A stretch of DNA of 64,000 nt from Lysobacterales bacterium (GCA_016721015.1 JADKJL010000012.1:434001-498000), one strand, 5' to 3'. Positions 7,812 to 17,005 are shown, counted from the first letter of the stretch. Translations and numbers: made by a program. Notes: generated by a model not told the origin, from the sequence alone.

Positions 7812-9713
7812 TCACAACTCACGCACGATGCGAAACCCGACGCGCGCACTGCGCGTATCGGCCGCAACACCGAGACGATAGGCCGATCGGATCTGCAAGG
7901 GCGCACTGCCCCAGGATCCACCGCGAATCACGCGTCGCTCACAGCCCGGATTGATCCAGGCGACGCTGCTGCGTGGGGCGCGCACATAGTTGTCATGCCA
8001 GCAATCATCGACCCATTCGGACAGGTTGCCGTCGATGTCGAACAGGCCGAACGGGTTTGCCGGGAAGCTCATGACGGGCGCGGGACCCCAGTAACCGTCA
8101 TGGTAGCGCGCAAACGAACGCCCCCAGCTGCGCTTGCTCGGTGAGCGATCGCCATCGCCGGTGAAGTTGGCCAACACCTTGGTCGGATCGCCATCGCCCC
8201 ACCAGTAGCGCGTGGTCGAGTTGGCCCGCAGCGCGTACTCAAACTCCGCTTCGCTCGGCAGCCGATAGCGCTTTCCCGTGCGCTGCGAAAGCCAGGCGGC
8301 GTACTCGCTCGCATCGTTCCAGGAAACGTCAAGCACGGGCAGCTTTTCGCTGGCGCGATCACCCTTGTAATCGCGCTGCCAGTCGATACCACGCCGATCG
8401 ATCATGCGCCCTGTGCTTTCGTCGTAGACGCTGCCGGTGCCGGCACGCTCGCCATCGGTACGATATCCGACGGCGCGGACGAACTCGCGGAACTGGCCGA
8501 CCGTGACTTCGCTCTGGCCCATCGCAAATCCATTGGTGATGATCACCTTGCGCGGTGGATCCTCATCGTCGCGATGCCCCTCCTCGTCGGCCGACGAACC
8601 CATCGTGAACTGGCCAGCCGGAATCACGACAACGGGCGGCGCCGACCCGCTGGTGTCCAGGAAGCGATCACTGAAGACCTGGCCAGGAGAAAAATTCGCG
8701 TAAAGCCGCGCATTGCGCAGACGCTTGTTGAATTCGTCGAGTCCAGCCAGATCCGCGCTGATCGCCTGTGCATCCTTGCCCAGCTTCTCGGCCAGATCGG
8801 CATTGCCGGAGTCCAGCGCCGATCGGGCCTGCGCGAGCACCGTCTCGCCCCGCTGCCGACGCAAGCCTTCGACCTGCGAGCGCGTGTCAAGCAGGGCCTG
8901 TGATCCTGGCCGGATCGACGATGCCTCGGCAAGGATCTTGTCCGCATTGACGATGTCATCCTGTGCCGCAGCTCCAAGCGCGCGATCAAGATAGCCTCGC
9001 TCGATGCGGCCGAGGCCCTCATCCGCGATGCGATTGCCCGGATCGATCTTCAGGACTTTCCGGTAAACCGCGAGCGCATTGTTTTCGCCATCGCCTATCA
9101 GACGGTTCTGCTTGAGCAACTCGGCCGCGGTAGTCAGCATCGGCATGACCTGGCTCAGGGTTTTCAGCCGCGCTCGCAGATTGTCGAGCTCGGCCTGGGC
9201 GTGCGGGAGTTCGGCAAACTGGGTCGCGTAGCGTTGCGCTTCCGCCTCATCGCCACGTTCGAGGGCGGCGAGGGACCAGTCACGCACCGCGCCCCCGATG
9301 CGCGCCAGCGCGTTGTGTGCGGCCGGATTGTTGGGATCCTTGGCCAGAACCTGGCGATAGAAGCCCACGGCGTTGTTGCCGGGAGGTTCAAACAGCTTGC
9401 CGGCATCTTCCTGCTCGCGCGCAGACTTCAGCAGCGCCGCGACCTCCTTGCTCACCGGCGCCGGTGGCCCCATCGCGATCGCCTCGGCCAGCGTCGTGCC
9501 GACAATCGGCTGCGCGCCGGCCACAGGCTCGCTGCGATCAATGACCCAGGGCTTGCCAATCTGCGGCGATGTGGTCGTTGTCTGTACCTGGGTCTGCGGC
9601 TCGACATGCAGGATGCCCGGGAAAAACCGATAGCCGAGCGCAAACGCCAACACGAGGATGCCGAGTGCACCGCCCCAGTTGCGTTGCTTGTTGACGTTCT
9701 CGGTACCGGGCAT
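7812..9713 (-). CDS. TPR protein with C-terminal SUMF1/formylglycine-generating-type domain
   Basis: This 633-residue protein has a membrane segment at about residues 14-33, helical TPR-like repeats over about 80-340 (for example NAVGFYRQVLAKDPNNPAAHNALARIG, repeated later as NALAVYRKVLKIDPGN), and a SUMF1-type fold from about 365. The latter shows FTMGSSADEEG, SEVTVGQFREFV, LDVSWNDASEYAAWLS, YRLPSEAEFEYA and VIRGGSWGSA. Known relatives oxidise cysteine to formylglycine in sulfatases or are PvdO-, GldJ- or SpeF-like proteins, and many are not enzymes. No sulfatase gene is nearby, so a structural or binding role is as likely as catalysis. Domain assignment is firm; function is not. Confidence 0.85.
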   Translation of the reverse strand: MPGTENVNKQRNWGGALGILVLAFALGYRFFPGILHVEPQTQVQTTTTSPQIGKPWVIDRSEPVAGAQPIVGTTLAEAIAMGPPAPVSKEVAALLKSAREQEDAGKLFEPPGNNAVGFYRQVLAKDPNNPAAHNALARIGGAVRDWSLAALERGDEAEAQRYATQFAELPHAQAELDNLRARLKTLSQVMPMLTTAAELLKQNRLIGDGENNALAVYRKVLKIDPGNRIADEGLGRIERGYLDRALGAAAQDDIVNADKILAEASSIRPGSQALLDTRSQVEGLRRQRGETVLAQARSALDSGNADLAEKLGKDAQAISADLAGLDEFNKRLRNARLYANFSPGQVFSDRFLDTSGSAPPVVVIPAGQFTMGSSADEEGHRDDEDPPRKVIITNGFAMGQSEVTVGQFREFVRAVGYRTDGERAGTGSVYDESTGRMIDRRGIDWQRDYKGDRASEKLPVLDVSWNDASEYAAWLSQRTGKRYRLPSEAEFEYALRANSTTRYWWGDGDPTKVLANFTGDGDRSPSKRSWGRSFARYHDGYWGPAPVMSFPANPFGLFDIDGNLSEWVDDCWHDNYVRAPRSSVAWINPGCERRVIRGGSWGSAPLQIRSAYRLGVAADTRSARVGFRIVREL

Positions 9714-9831
9714 GAGTGCGCACAGAAAGGCTGACAGCAGCGTCTCAGCACCTTAGGCTATCGCGGGAGGCATCCGCAACCGCGGGCGCCCCTCACTGTT
9801 CAACTCCCGTATCTGCACAGGAAGGCGCACA

Positions 9832-10920
9832 TTGGCAGCCTGGATCGACCGCACCGAAAAACTGCACGACCTCGATCAGCATCCCGGTCACCTGATTGGC
9901 CTTGATACCGAGTTCATGCGCACCGACAGCTTTGCGCCAAAGCTGGCCCTGATCCAGATCGAAATTGCCGAGCATATCGCCCTGATCGACCCGCTTGCGG
10001 GCATCGACATGCACGATCTGGCCGCGCGGCTTGGCGATCCGCAGACGATCTCGATCATGCACAGCGCCAGCGAGGATCTGGATGCCCTGAGTCCATTGTT
10101 GCCGAACAGCCTCGGCACCTTGTTCGATACCCAGATTGCAGCGGCCTTTTGCGGACTCGGAGCCGGCCTCGGCTATCAGAAACTTGTGCTCGCGGTGTGC
10201 GGCGTCGACCTGCCGAAGGGCGAAACGCGATCGGACTGGCTGCAACGTCCCCTGAGCCCTTCCCAGCTCGAATACGCCGCGCAGGATGTCGTTCATCTGC
10301 CCGTCCTCCACGCCGACTTGTCGGCACGCCTGGCCCAGCGTGGCTATGCCGGGTGGCATGCCGAGGATTGCGCACGCCTGGTCGAACGCGCCCGCCATCG
10401 CGAGCCCGATCTGCAACCACACATCGGCTATCGCGGCGCGGCTGACTGGTCGCGCGAACAGCAGGCCCTGCTTCGTCGTGTCCTGATCTGGCGCGATGCC
10501 ACGGCACGCCGGATCGACAAACCGCGACCCTGGATACTCGATGATCCGCGCGTGCTTGATTTCAGCGCGAGTCCGCCCACCAACATCAACGATCTCGCCG
10601 AACGCGGCCGCGGTTTGCGCGCCTTGCGTGGTGCCGAGCGCACCGAGTTGTTCGAGGTGCTGCGCCGCCCGTTGAGCGAAGACGAACTCGATTTCGAAAC
10701 GATTCCGGCGGCGGCCGATGGCGAGGAGCGCCGCATGATCCGCTCCCTCAAGGAAATCGTCTGCACCCGCGCCAGCGAGCTCGATTTGCCCGAAGGTCTG
10801 CTCTGCTCGCGCCGGCACCTCGAAAGCCTGTACGTGTCACGCCAATGGCCCGCCGCACTCGAAGGCTGGCGCAAACCGCTGCTGCACGATGCATTGATGG
10901 CACGACTGGCCGACGCATGA
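9832..10920 (+). CDS. rnd: Ribonuclease D
   Basis: This 362-residue 3'-5' exoribonuclease trims tRNA and other stable RNA precursors. DEDD-type exonuclease motifs are visible: GLDTEF (D25, E27), MHSASEDLDAL, and LEYAAQDVVHL with its Tyr and Asp. An HRDC domain follows in the middle (SREQQALLRRVLIWRDATAR). The start is TTG at 9832, placed by a strong AGGAAGG element 6-7 nt upstream. The length fits the family. A tRNA-Ala gene lies 125 bp downstream. Confidence 0.93.
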   Translation: MAAWIDRTEKLHDLDQHPGHLIGLDTEFMRTDSFAPKLALIQIEIAEHIALIDPLAGIDMHDLAARLGDPQTISIMHSASEDLDALSPLLPNSLGTLFDTQIAAAFCGLGAGLGYQKLVLAVCGVDLPKGETRSDWLQRPLSPSQLEYAAQDVVHLPVLHADLSARLAQRGYAGWHAEDCARLVERARHREPDLQPHIGYRGAADWSREQQALLRRVLIWRDATARRIDKPRPWILDDPRVLDFSASPPTNINDLAERGRGLRALRGAERTELFEVLRRPLSEDELDFETIPAAADGEERRMIRSLKEIVCTRASELDLPEGLLCSRRHLESLYVSRQWPAALEGWRKPLLHDALMARLADA

Positions 10921-11045
10921 CCCTCGGCCGCCCGGATCCCAAATACGTGGCACCGGCTTGGCGCCATCGACCCCGTTCCGATATGATCCGCAACCGCGCA
11001 GGGATTCGGCCCCAACCGATGATTCAGCCGCGCGAACAGTTTCAC

Positions 11046-11121
<76 letters not shown>

Positions 11122-11126
11122 TCATC

Positions 11127-11155
11127 AAAAGCCCGGCAGACGCCGGGCTTTTTCC
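11127..11155 (+). terminator. Intrinsic terminator after tRNA-Ala
   Basis: A GCCCGGC/GCCGGGC stem with an AGAC loop is followed by TTTTTCC and preceded by AAAA. The A-run also lets it serve the minus-strand ORF that ends at 11162. Confidence 0.85.
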
Positions 11156-11161
11156 TTTTGC

Positions 11162-11389
11162 TCAGTGCATCGCCTCGGCGAGCGCCACGAACAATGTGGC
11201 GACGCCTTTGGGGTCGTTGGCGATAATTGGTTCGGAGAGATAGCAGGGAACCGAGCCATCGCGATAAGGCGTGTTGCCGAGGTCGGAGACGCCGCAGATT
11301 GAATGCAGTTGGGTATCGTCGAGGAATCGATCGACACACGTCGTCAACGAATCGCGGCCGACAAGGACAGTACCCACGCGCTGCAACAA
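11162..11389 (-). CDS. Small hypothetical protein
   Basis: This is a 75-residue frame starting at TTG, with codon use like the surrounding genes and a terminator just beyond its stop. A stop codon lies shortly upstream, so it cannot be much longer; an internal GTG start would give about 71 residues. The sequence (VGTVLVGRDSL, LSEPIIANDPKGVATLFVALAEAMH) matches no family I recognise. It may be a real small gene or the remnant of a longer one. Confidence 0.4.
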   Translation of the reverse strand: MLQRVGTVLVGRDSLTTCVDRFLDDTQLHSICGVSDLGNTPYRDGSVPCYLSEPIIANDPKGVATLFVALAEAMH

Positions 11390-11449
11390 ACCGGCGACGA
11401 TGATCTGCTAATCCTGATTACCTACCCGAAACCGCCGCCGAAGGCGCCA

Positions 11450-11947
11450 TCAGGATAGCGTCGAGTTCGGCGATCGCATTGTCGGCCACGGCCACCAGCC
11501 ATGCCCGCGCTGCGCGTACCGATCGGCTGCACGCTCGAAGCGGTTGCGCACACTGATTCCCCCGCTGAGCAGATACACCGGCAGGAACAGCGGGCCGAGC
11601 ACCATCGCCTGATAGACATGGGCGCGCTCGTGATCGCACAAACGCACCGGAGGCTCGGCGCCGTGACCAGCCTGATGCGCATAGGTGGAGCAGTCGGTAT
11701 CCAGCGTGTCGCCGGTATGCAGGATGCAATTGCCGAGGGTCATCGCACCACCCGGTCCAAACGGCACTCGATCGAACACGATCGCCAGATCCCTTCGACG
11801 CAGATGCATTTTTGCACCGCCAGCGAGTGCAAGCACCCCAGCGACGAGGCCGATCAAGGTATTCGGCGAAGCCCAGATGACACCCAGCCCAATCAACAGA
11901 GTGCGCACAATCAGACTCAGAGGTTGTCCTGTGGAACCAGCAGCCAT
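11450..11947 (-). CDS. Conserved membrane-associated protein, unknown function
   Basis: This 165-residue protein has two N-terminal hydrophobic segments (about residues 9-28 and 31-44), then a polar domain with CDHERAHVYQAMVLGPLFLPVYLLSGG. That HERAH segment resembles a short zinc-site-like patch ahead of a further membrane segment. The gene overlaps the end of the PspC gene by 31 nt, suggesting translational coupling. I do not recognise the family; function is unknown. Confidence 0.55.
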   Translation of the reverse strand: MAAGSTGQPLSLIVRTLLIGLGVIWASPNTLIGLVAGVLALAGGAKMHLRRRDLAIVFDRVPFGPGGAMTLGNCILHTGDTLDTDCSTYAHQAGHGAEPPVRLCDHERAHVYQAMVLGPLFLPVYLLSGGISVRNRFERAADRYAQRGHGWWPWPTMRSPNSTLS

Positions 11948-12129
11948 AGCGCGAGGTAAACGAGAATCCCCGGAAACGCCGCCGAGAGTACCGAGACGAC
12001 CACGAACACGATGCGAACCACGGTCGAGTTCCAGCCGAAACGCCGGGCGATTCCACCCATGACTCCGGCAAGCACACGATCATCGCGCGATCGTGACAAG
12101 GTTGGAGTTGCAACTGACATGGTAGCCAT
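11917..12129 (-). CDS. PspC-domain inner-membrane protein
   Basis: This 70-residue protein is the size of a stand-alone PspC domain. The motif DDRVLAGVMGGIARRFGW is followed by WNSTVVRIVFVVVSVL and a second hydrophobic stretch ending LLVPQ. PspC partners sense envelope stress in the phage-shock response of enterics. No pspA, pspB or pspF is nearby, so only the domain can be claimed. It is the first gene of a two-gene unit with the overlapping 11450-11947 frame. Confidence 0.88.
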   Translation of the reverse strand: MATMSVATPTLSRSRDDRVLAGVMGGIARRFGWNSTVVRIVFVVVSVLSAAFPGILVYLALWLLVPQDNL

Positions 12130-12558
12130 CCATTCATGAAAGGGAATCCCCAGTGTATCGATTCAGGCCTGAAGGGAAACCCAGTCGAATCGGCGCCAAG
12201 GCGCAAGCGCCAGCGCGATCGATTGATTCCGCAAGCAGGTCGCCTTCGACTCGCCCGCTGCCTCCAGATTGAGCCGGGACTGACGAGATTCCATGCCTGA
12301 ATGGCGCGTACTTGAACGCTGGTAATCCGGGCAAATTCTTTCTCTCTTGATCAGATTTCACCGGCGCCGCCCACTGCCTGGAAAGCAAGCGCTTCATGCT
12401 GGTCATTCCGGCGGCGCTCAATACCCGAAGGGCTGGTCAGCCGTCCTGATTTTGTTCACCTTGAAACTGGATCCCGGAGTTCGTCGGGATGACGAAACAC
12501 AAGGGTCGGCGTTGAAAGCGCCCTTCATTCCATACCCATGTGAACTTGATCCAGTCGA
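12130..12558. other. Intergenic region with a degenerate REP-like pair
   Basis: No supported gene. At 12402-12494, GTCATTCCGGCG and CTGGATCCCGG...CGTCGGGATGACG form a weak inverted repeat of the widespread 'CTGGATCCCGGCTTTCGCCGGGATGAC' kind. Short frames here, such as one reading KLDPGVRRDDE, are typical false ORFs of that element. A single weaker copy is at 26846-26873. Confidence 0.5.
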
Positions 12559-13539
12559 TCAATGTTTGCGGCAGCAAGTGTCATAAAGGCGTTTGCCTTG
12601 CTTGCGCGCGTCGGAAATCTGGCGCGAGTCCAGCGATTCGGCGCTTTGTGACATCATCCAATCCAGATTTCGATATTGCCCGCGAGGACCAAAGGAACCG
12701 GCATAGGCGTACAGGTAGGCTCGATAGCTGTCGGCGGCATACAACTGAGGGGCGCTGGACCTGTTGTCGAAATAAGCTTCAGCGAGATCAGCAAGCCCCT
12801 CTGCGTCGCCGAGACTGACGGCTCGTTGCAGGTAGGCTCTCGCCTTGTCGCGTCGGAGAATGGCCCGATCGACATCCGCCACGACGGCATCCCGGGAGTC
12901 GTACTCGGCGACAACAAAGGCCGCATATTGTCGCAACGCGTAGGCCTTTCCGGATTGCGCCACCTGGTCGATGGGATCGAGCCAGTTCTCAAGGACATCA
13001 GCCGGCAATAGCGCACACGCAGCCCGCTCGGCCGCATGCCGATCAATACGACCTTGCCCATTCAAAATGCGTACCGCGCGCACCTCGTCGTCCATTTCCC
13101 GGATGGTTTTGTCATATTCCAGAGTTTCCCTGTCTTGCGCATCAGACCTTTCGCTTGCGCGCAAGGCACGCGCCGTGCAGCCGGCCAGTCGCCAGGACAA
13201 CTGAAATTTGGCTTCGCTGTTTCCTGCATCGGCGAGCACGCGAAGGCGGGCGATCGCCTGATCGGGCGGAACCTGGAAATCGGGCAATTCATCAGCCGCC
13301 GATCCGGTTGAGGTTTCTTCGGAGCGATCGTCGTTCGTTGGCTTCGGTAACGGCTGCATCTGCGCCAGTGGATCGCGTGCGGAGACCGCCGCCGCACCTG
13401 ATTGTTCAACCTCGACATGCGCGCCCTGTGCGCGATTGTTGGCGAACAACGAAACTCCGCGTCGTTCAAGTGCGAACCAGCCAACCGCACAGATGGCGGC
13501 CACGATCAGCCCGAGAATCATCAGCTTCGATCGCATCAT
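12559..13539 (-). CDS. Secreted or membrane-anchored Sel1-like protein (tandem paralogue 2)
   Basis: This 326-residue protein has an N-terminal hydrophobic segment (LMILGLIVAAICAVGWFAL), then a helical region with Sel1/TPR-like motifs: AIARLRVLADAGNSEAKFQLSWRLAGC and ARAYLQRAVSLGDAEGLADLAEAYF. It ends in a Cys-pair tail (LYDTCCRKH). The start at 13539 is chosen because it forms an ATGA overlap with the stop of the preceding gene. Layout and tail resemble that neighbour (CCM near its end), so the two look like diverged tandem duplicates. Function is unknown; Sel1 repeats generally mediate protein contacts. Confidence 0.7.
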   Translation of the reverse strand: MMRSKLMILGLIVAAICAVGWFALERRGVSLFANNRAQGAHVEVEQSGAAAVSARDPLAQMQPLPKPTNDDRSEETSTGSAADELPDFQVPPDQAIARLRVLADAGNSEAKFQLSWRLAGCTARALRASERSDAQDRETLEYDKTIREMDDEVRAVRILNGQGRIDRHAAERAACALLPADVLENWLDPIDQVAQSGKAYALRQYAAFVVAEYDSRDAVVADVDRAILRRDKARAYLQRAVSLGDAEGLADLAEAYFDNRSSAPQLYAADSYRAYLYAYAGSFGPRGQYRNLDWMMSQSAESLDSRQISDARKQGKRLYDTCCRKH

Positions 13540-14468
13540 GGCTGCTTGCCGGTGGTGGTCATGCAGCAAGTCGCTAGACTGCGCCCTGCTTCCCGCGCGC
13601 GCTCCTGCGCAATTGCGTCAAGATCTTGTGATGCTGATGCCAGCACCACCTCAAGATACCCCGGCACGAAATCCATCGCTCGCGGGGACAAGGAAAAAGC
13701 ATACAGATAACTGTATGCGATCTCAGCGTTCGCCGGGAATAGCAGTCCATTGGCGTGAAATCTGGAGAACTGCTGCAGCGCAAGTGCGTCGCCCTGCGCC
13801 AATGAGCGATTGAGGTAATCAAGGGCATGCCTCTTGAATTCCCGAATCTGTTCCGCATCGGCCAAGGCATTGCGCCCCTCAAAAGGTTCGAACGCGAGCG
13901 CGGCATACATTGCCTGCGCATCGGCATCGCCCAGCGACGCGCCCAACTCAATCCAATGGAACGCCTTCTTGTTGGCGTCGTTATTCTTATCGCTCTCATT
14001 TAGGCCCAAGACATTTCTGCAATCGCGCCGTTTCTGCGCCGAACCAAGCTTGAACTTCTGCAGCATCGCGTCCGGCGTTGCATCGGTTCGGATCATGCCA
14101 CTCGCAAAAGCATCGACTATTGAGCTTTCAAGCCTCTCATCCGAGATCGGCACATAACCGTTGCAATTGGCCAGCGCCATACCGAGCCGCCAGGCGGCGT
14201 GCCCGTCACCCGCTGCCGCTTGGCTCTCCAGTTCCGCTCGCACCTCGGCGAATGGGCGATCATCGTCAGGGACAGGCTCCGACCGGGGAAACTTGCCCAC
14301 ACTTGGCACGCTCATACTCGCTGAGCGAGGCGGCAAGACATCGTCGGGCGCTTTGGGCGAAGCGATTTGGGTCGTTGCCACAGTGAAATTTCCGCCCGGA
14401 AATTGCCAGCAAACCAGAGCGACCGCGCCGATGAGCAGACCCAAAGCGATCAGGAAAGGCCTATTCAT
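13536..14468 (-). CDS. Secreted or membrane-anchored Sel1-like protein (tandem paralogue 1)
   Basis: This 310-residue protein has an N-terminal signal or anchor segment (FLIALGLLIGAVALVCWQF). Helical repeats follow, with Sel1-like blocks (AAGDGHAAWRLGMALANC; AFHWIELGASLGDADAQAMYAALAF; ALDYLNRSLAQGDALALQQFSRFHANG). Its 3' end overlaps the next gene by 4 nt (ATGA), so the pair should be translationally coupled. Both proteins share the order anchor, disordered linker, helical repeats, Cys-Cys tail. No function can be assigned. Confidence 0.7.
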   Translation of the reverse strand: MNRPFLIALGLLIGAVALVCWQFPGGNFTVATTQIASPKAPDDVLPPRSASMSVPSVGKFPRSEPVPDDDRPFAEVRAELESQAAAGDGHAAWRLGMALANCNGYVPISDERLESSIVDAFASGMIRTDATPDAMLQKFKLGSAQKRRDCRNVLGLNESDKNNDANKKAFHWIELGASLGDADAQAMYAALAFEPFEGRNALADAEQIREFKRHALDYLNRSLAQGDALALQQFSRFHANGLLFPANAEIAYSYLYAFSLSPRAMDFVPGYLEVVLASASQDLDAIAQERAREAGRSLATCCMTTTGKQP

Positions 14469-14704
14469 GATCGCTCACTAGATCGTCAAGGGAACCACAA
14501 ACCAGGCGAGCGCGAGTTGACCACTCTGACAAATTGACCCAAGGCATCATGCAAACACTTCTGGTGAAGAAGGCACAATGATAACAAGACTTTGAATTGC
14601 CCCAGACTTCACTTCTGGTTCCCTGCCTGCGAATTGCCACATTTCTGCCCTTCTCTGGCCGCATTGCGTCACCATGCTGACCCGCCGAATTCGAGGAGCG
14701 AACG

Positions 14705-15568
14705 ATGATCCTGACACTCAGCCTTTCTGCCGCGTTGTTGGCGAACCCGATGCCGATAGTCCAGCACGAGGATCAAAAGCCGTTCAATTGCACGCGGTGC
14801 GATGCTTGGAATGAGCACGTGGAACCCCATCTGCTCGCCGCCAACACCTGGTATGTAGGCAGCAAGGGCCTGGCATCGGTCCTGATCGTGGACAAGAAAG
14901 GACTTGTCCTGATCGACGGCGGTCTGCCGCAGTCAGCAGAACTCATCCTCGACAATGTGCGCAATGCCGGTTTCGATCCGGCAGAGATTCGCTGGATCCT
15001 CAACTCGCATGCGCATTTCGACCATGCCGGCGGCATCGCCGCCCTGGCACGCATCACGGGGGCCCAGGTTGCTGCCGGACGCGATGGCGTTTTCGCGCTG
15101 ACCAAGGGGCCCTATCACCCGGAAGATCCGCAGGCGGGATTTGGCGAGCGCGTGCGCTTTCCGTCGCTGAGCCATGTGCATGCGGTCGATGACGGTGACG
15201 TGATCACAGTCGGCAGCACGACGATCACGGCGGTCGATTCGTCTGGCCATGCGCCCGGCGGCATGAGCTGGCGCTGGAAATCCTGCCGCGATGATGTCTG
15301 TCGCGATGTCGTCTATCTCGACAGCTTGAATCCGGTGTCGACCGATGACTATCGCTTCTCTGATCACCCGAAGATCGTGGAGGCTTTGCGCGCGGCGACT
15401 GAGCGACTGGCGGCGCTGCCCTGCGATGTGGCCATGGCCGCGCATCCTGATCAGCTTCCCGAAGCACCGAATGCGACGACGACTCGCTGCGCCGCCTATG
15501 CCGATCAGGCTCGGGAGAATTTGCGCAAGCGGCTGGAGAAGGAGCGCAAGCCCGCGGTAGTGCTCTGA
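14705..15568 (+). CDS. Subclass B3 metallo-beta-lactamase-like hydrolase
   Basis: This 287-residue exported zinc hydrolase of the metallo-beta-lactamase fold may hydrolyse beta-lactams. It has an N-terminal hydrophobic export segment. The metal site is complete for B3 enzymes: H102, H104, D106 and H107 in SHAHFDHAGG, H182 in SSGHAPGG, and H247 in AAHPDQ. The stretch YLDSLNPVSTDDYRF is also B3-like. The start is supported by GAGGAG six nt upstream. It stands alone with no regulator. Activity on beta-lactams is inference; some B3-like proteins have other substrates. Confidence 0.82.
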   Translation: MILTLSLSAALLANPMPIVQHEDQKPFNCTRCDAWNEHVEPHLLAANTWYVGSKGLASVLIVDKKGLVLIDGGLPQSAELILDNVRNAGFDPAEIRWILNSHAHFDHAGGIAALARITGAQVAAGRDGVFALTKGPYHPEDPQAGFGERVRFPSLSHVHAVDDGDVITVGSTTITAVDSSGHAPGGMSWRWKSCRDDVCRDVVYLDSLNPVSTDDYRFSDHPKIVEALRAATERLAALPCDVAMAAHPDQLPEAPNATTTRCAAYADQARENLRKRLEKERKPAVVL

Positions 15569-16108
15569 CCCTCTTCAATGGCTGCTGCATCGGTCGACAT
15601 GAAGACTGCCGACGAATGGTGCGTATCCCGGTCGCTCTTGCCTTGCTCGGTTTTTTTCGCTCGTTGACGCTCGAATTTCACATCCCGGCTGGAACAAGCG
15701 ATTTTGAACTCAGTGCGCCGCCGGTTGTGGCGCTTCCACAGTTCTAAATGCGTGCACACGGGACATGCCTTGGCGAGTCTCGCTGGCATCGACAGGCACT
15801 CTGATGGCGCCGGGAAACGGAATGTCCTGCGCTGCCGACACATTGTCGGTGCGCATCTCTTACGCGAACACGGTGCTGGCAGATAGCGCCAACAACCTGA
15901 CCAGAGCGGGTCGCGCGCGCCTGCCAGAGGTGGCGACAAACGGGCGCGACAACGGGAAATCAGCGATGGCGGACTTCGGCGAACAGAGGGCTTGGTTCAA
16001 CTTGGAAAAATTTCCGTCGCTTTGGTGCGTTCAATGCCGTGGTCGGGGTGCACCGATGAATGCGGAACTGCATCGATTGCGACACCAGATCAGCGACTCG
16101 CAACGCGG
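15569..16108. other. Non-coding or decayed stretch before the poly-G tract
   Basis: No frame here has convincing protein features. Just before the poly-G tract, around 16010-16052, one frame reads like a degenerate delta-60 repeat (FGAFNAVVGVHR). This may be 5' debris of the broken gene on the other side of the tract. Confidence 0.35.
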
Positions 16109-16246
16109 CCGGGGGGGGGGCGGGGGGGGGGGGGGCGGGGGGGGGGGGGGGGGGGGGGCGGGGGGGGGGGGGGGGCGGGGAGGAGCGGGGAAAGGGGGGG
16201 GGCGGGGGGGAAGGAGGGGGGGGGGGGGGGGGGGACCGGGGGGGGC
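16109..16246. repeat. Poly-G low-complexity tract
   Basis: About 138 bases are almost entirely G, with a few C and A. Nothing else in the window resembles it. It interrupts what appears to be a secreted repeat-protein gene. It may be a real homopolymer expansion, but a sequencing or assembly artefact is at least as likely, because G-runs are a known failure of two-colour chemistry. Confidence 0.9.
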
Positions 16247-17005
16247 GAACAACGACCCACCCCCCACGGGACGCTGTACACGCGGAAGCTCGCTCGGTTG
16301 AACGCGGACGGTTCGGTTGATCGCACATTCGCGATCCAGGGTTCTGGCAGCGGCGATGTCTACACATTGGCGCGGCAAGCCGACGGCAAAACGGTCGTCG
16401 GCGGCAACTTCACCAGCATCAACGGACATGCGCGCAACCGCCTCGCGCGCCTGTATGGAGCCTACGTGGAAACCTATGTGCATCAAGGCCGTTCATGTGG
16501 AATCACCCCCATCGGCACCGTCCAATGCTGGGGTGCCAACGAATCCGGATAGTTGGGCGATGGCACGACGATCTATCGCGCCGCACCGGTCGACGTGGTC
16601 GGCCTCGGCAATGTTCAATCCCTGAGCCTGGGCCTGTACCACACCTGTGCATTCCTCAATGACGGAACGATACGCTGCTGGGGTAACAACAGCTGGGGTC
16701 AACTCGGCGACCACACGACAACCAACCGATCCACACCGGTATCGGTATCTGGTCTTTTCGGTCCGCAATCCAGCCTCGCTACTGGCGACTTCCACACCTG
16801 TGCCGCCCAAATCGATTACACGGAGCCAAAGCATTTCCAGTTCTGGGGCATGAATGCTTATGGTCAGTTGGCGGATGGCACTCAAATCAGTCGCAGCTAT
16901 GCATCCACGCCTGTCTTCCGGTACGGCATTTATGCAGTTTTCGCTGAAGGCTCCGCCACCTGCGCTGAAAGTTGGACAGGATCCGAGTGCTGGGGGTACT
17001 ACTAG
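16246..17005 (+). pseudogene. Broken secreted protein with delta-60 and RCC1-type repeats
   Basis: After the poly-G tract the frame reads one delta-60-type repeat (LARLNADGSVDRTFAIQG, then QADGKTVVGGNFTSINGHARNRLARL). RCC1-like beta-propeller blades follow (CGITPIGTVQCWGANESG; LGLYHTCAFLNDGTIRCWGNNSWGQLGD). An in-frame TAG at 16550-16552 falls exactly where the repeat pattern (WGxNxxGQLGDG) expects Gln, so CAG to TAG is the likely lesion. The 5' end is missing or hidden behind the poly-G tract. The downstream part stays open to 17005. The intact relative would be an extracellular repeat protein. Confidence 0.8.

Noticed and set aside
16550..16552. Selenocysteine or programmed readthrough at the stop
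   Set aside because: The codon is TAG, it replaces a Gln predicted by the repeat, and the gene is also broken upstream. A nonsense mutation is simpler.
15992..16552. Glycine-rich protein encoded across the poly-G tract
   Set aside because: Any frame through a G-run gives poly-Gly; the flanks are unrelated, and the tract is probably an artefact.
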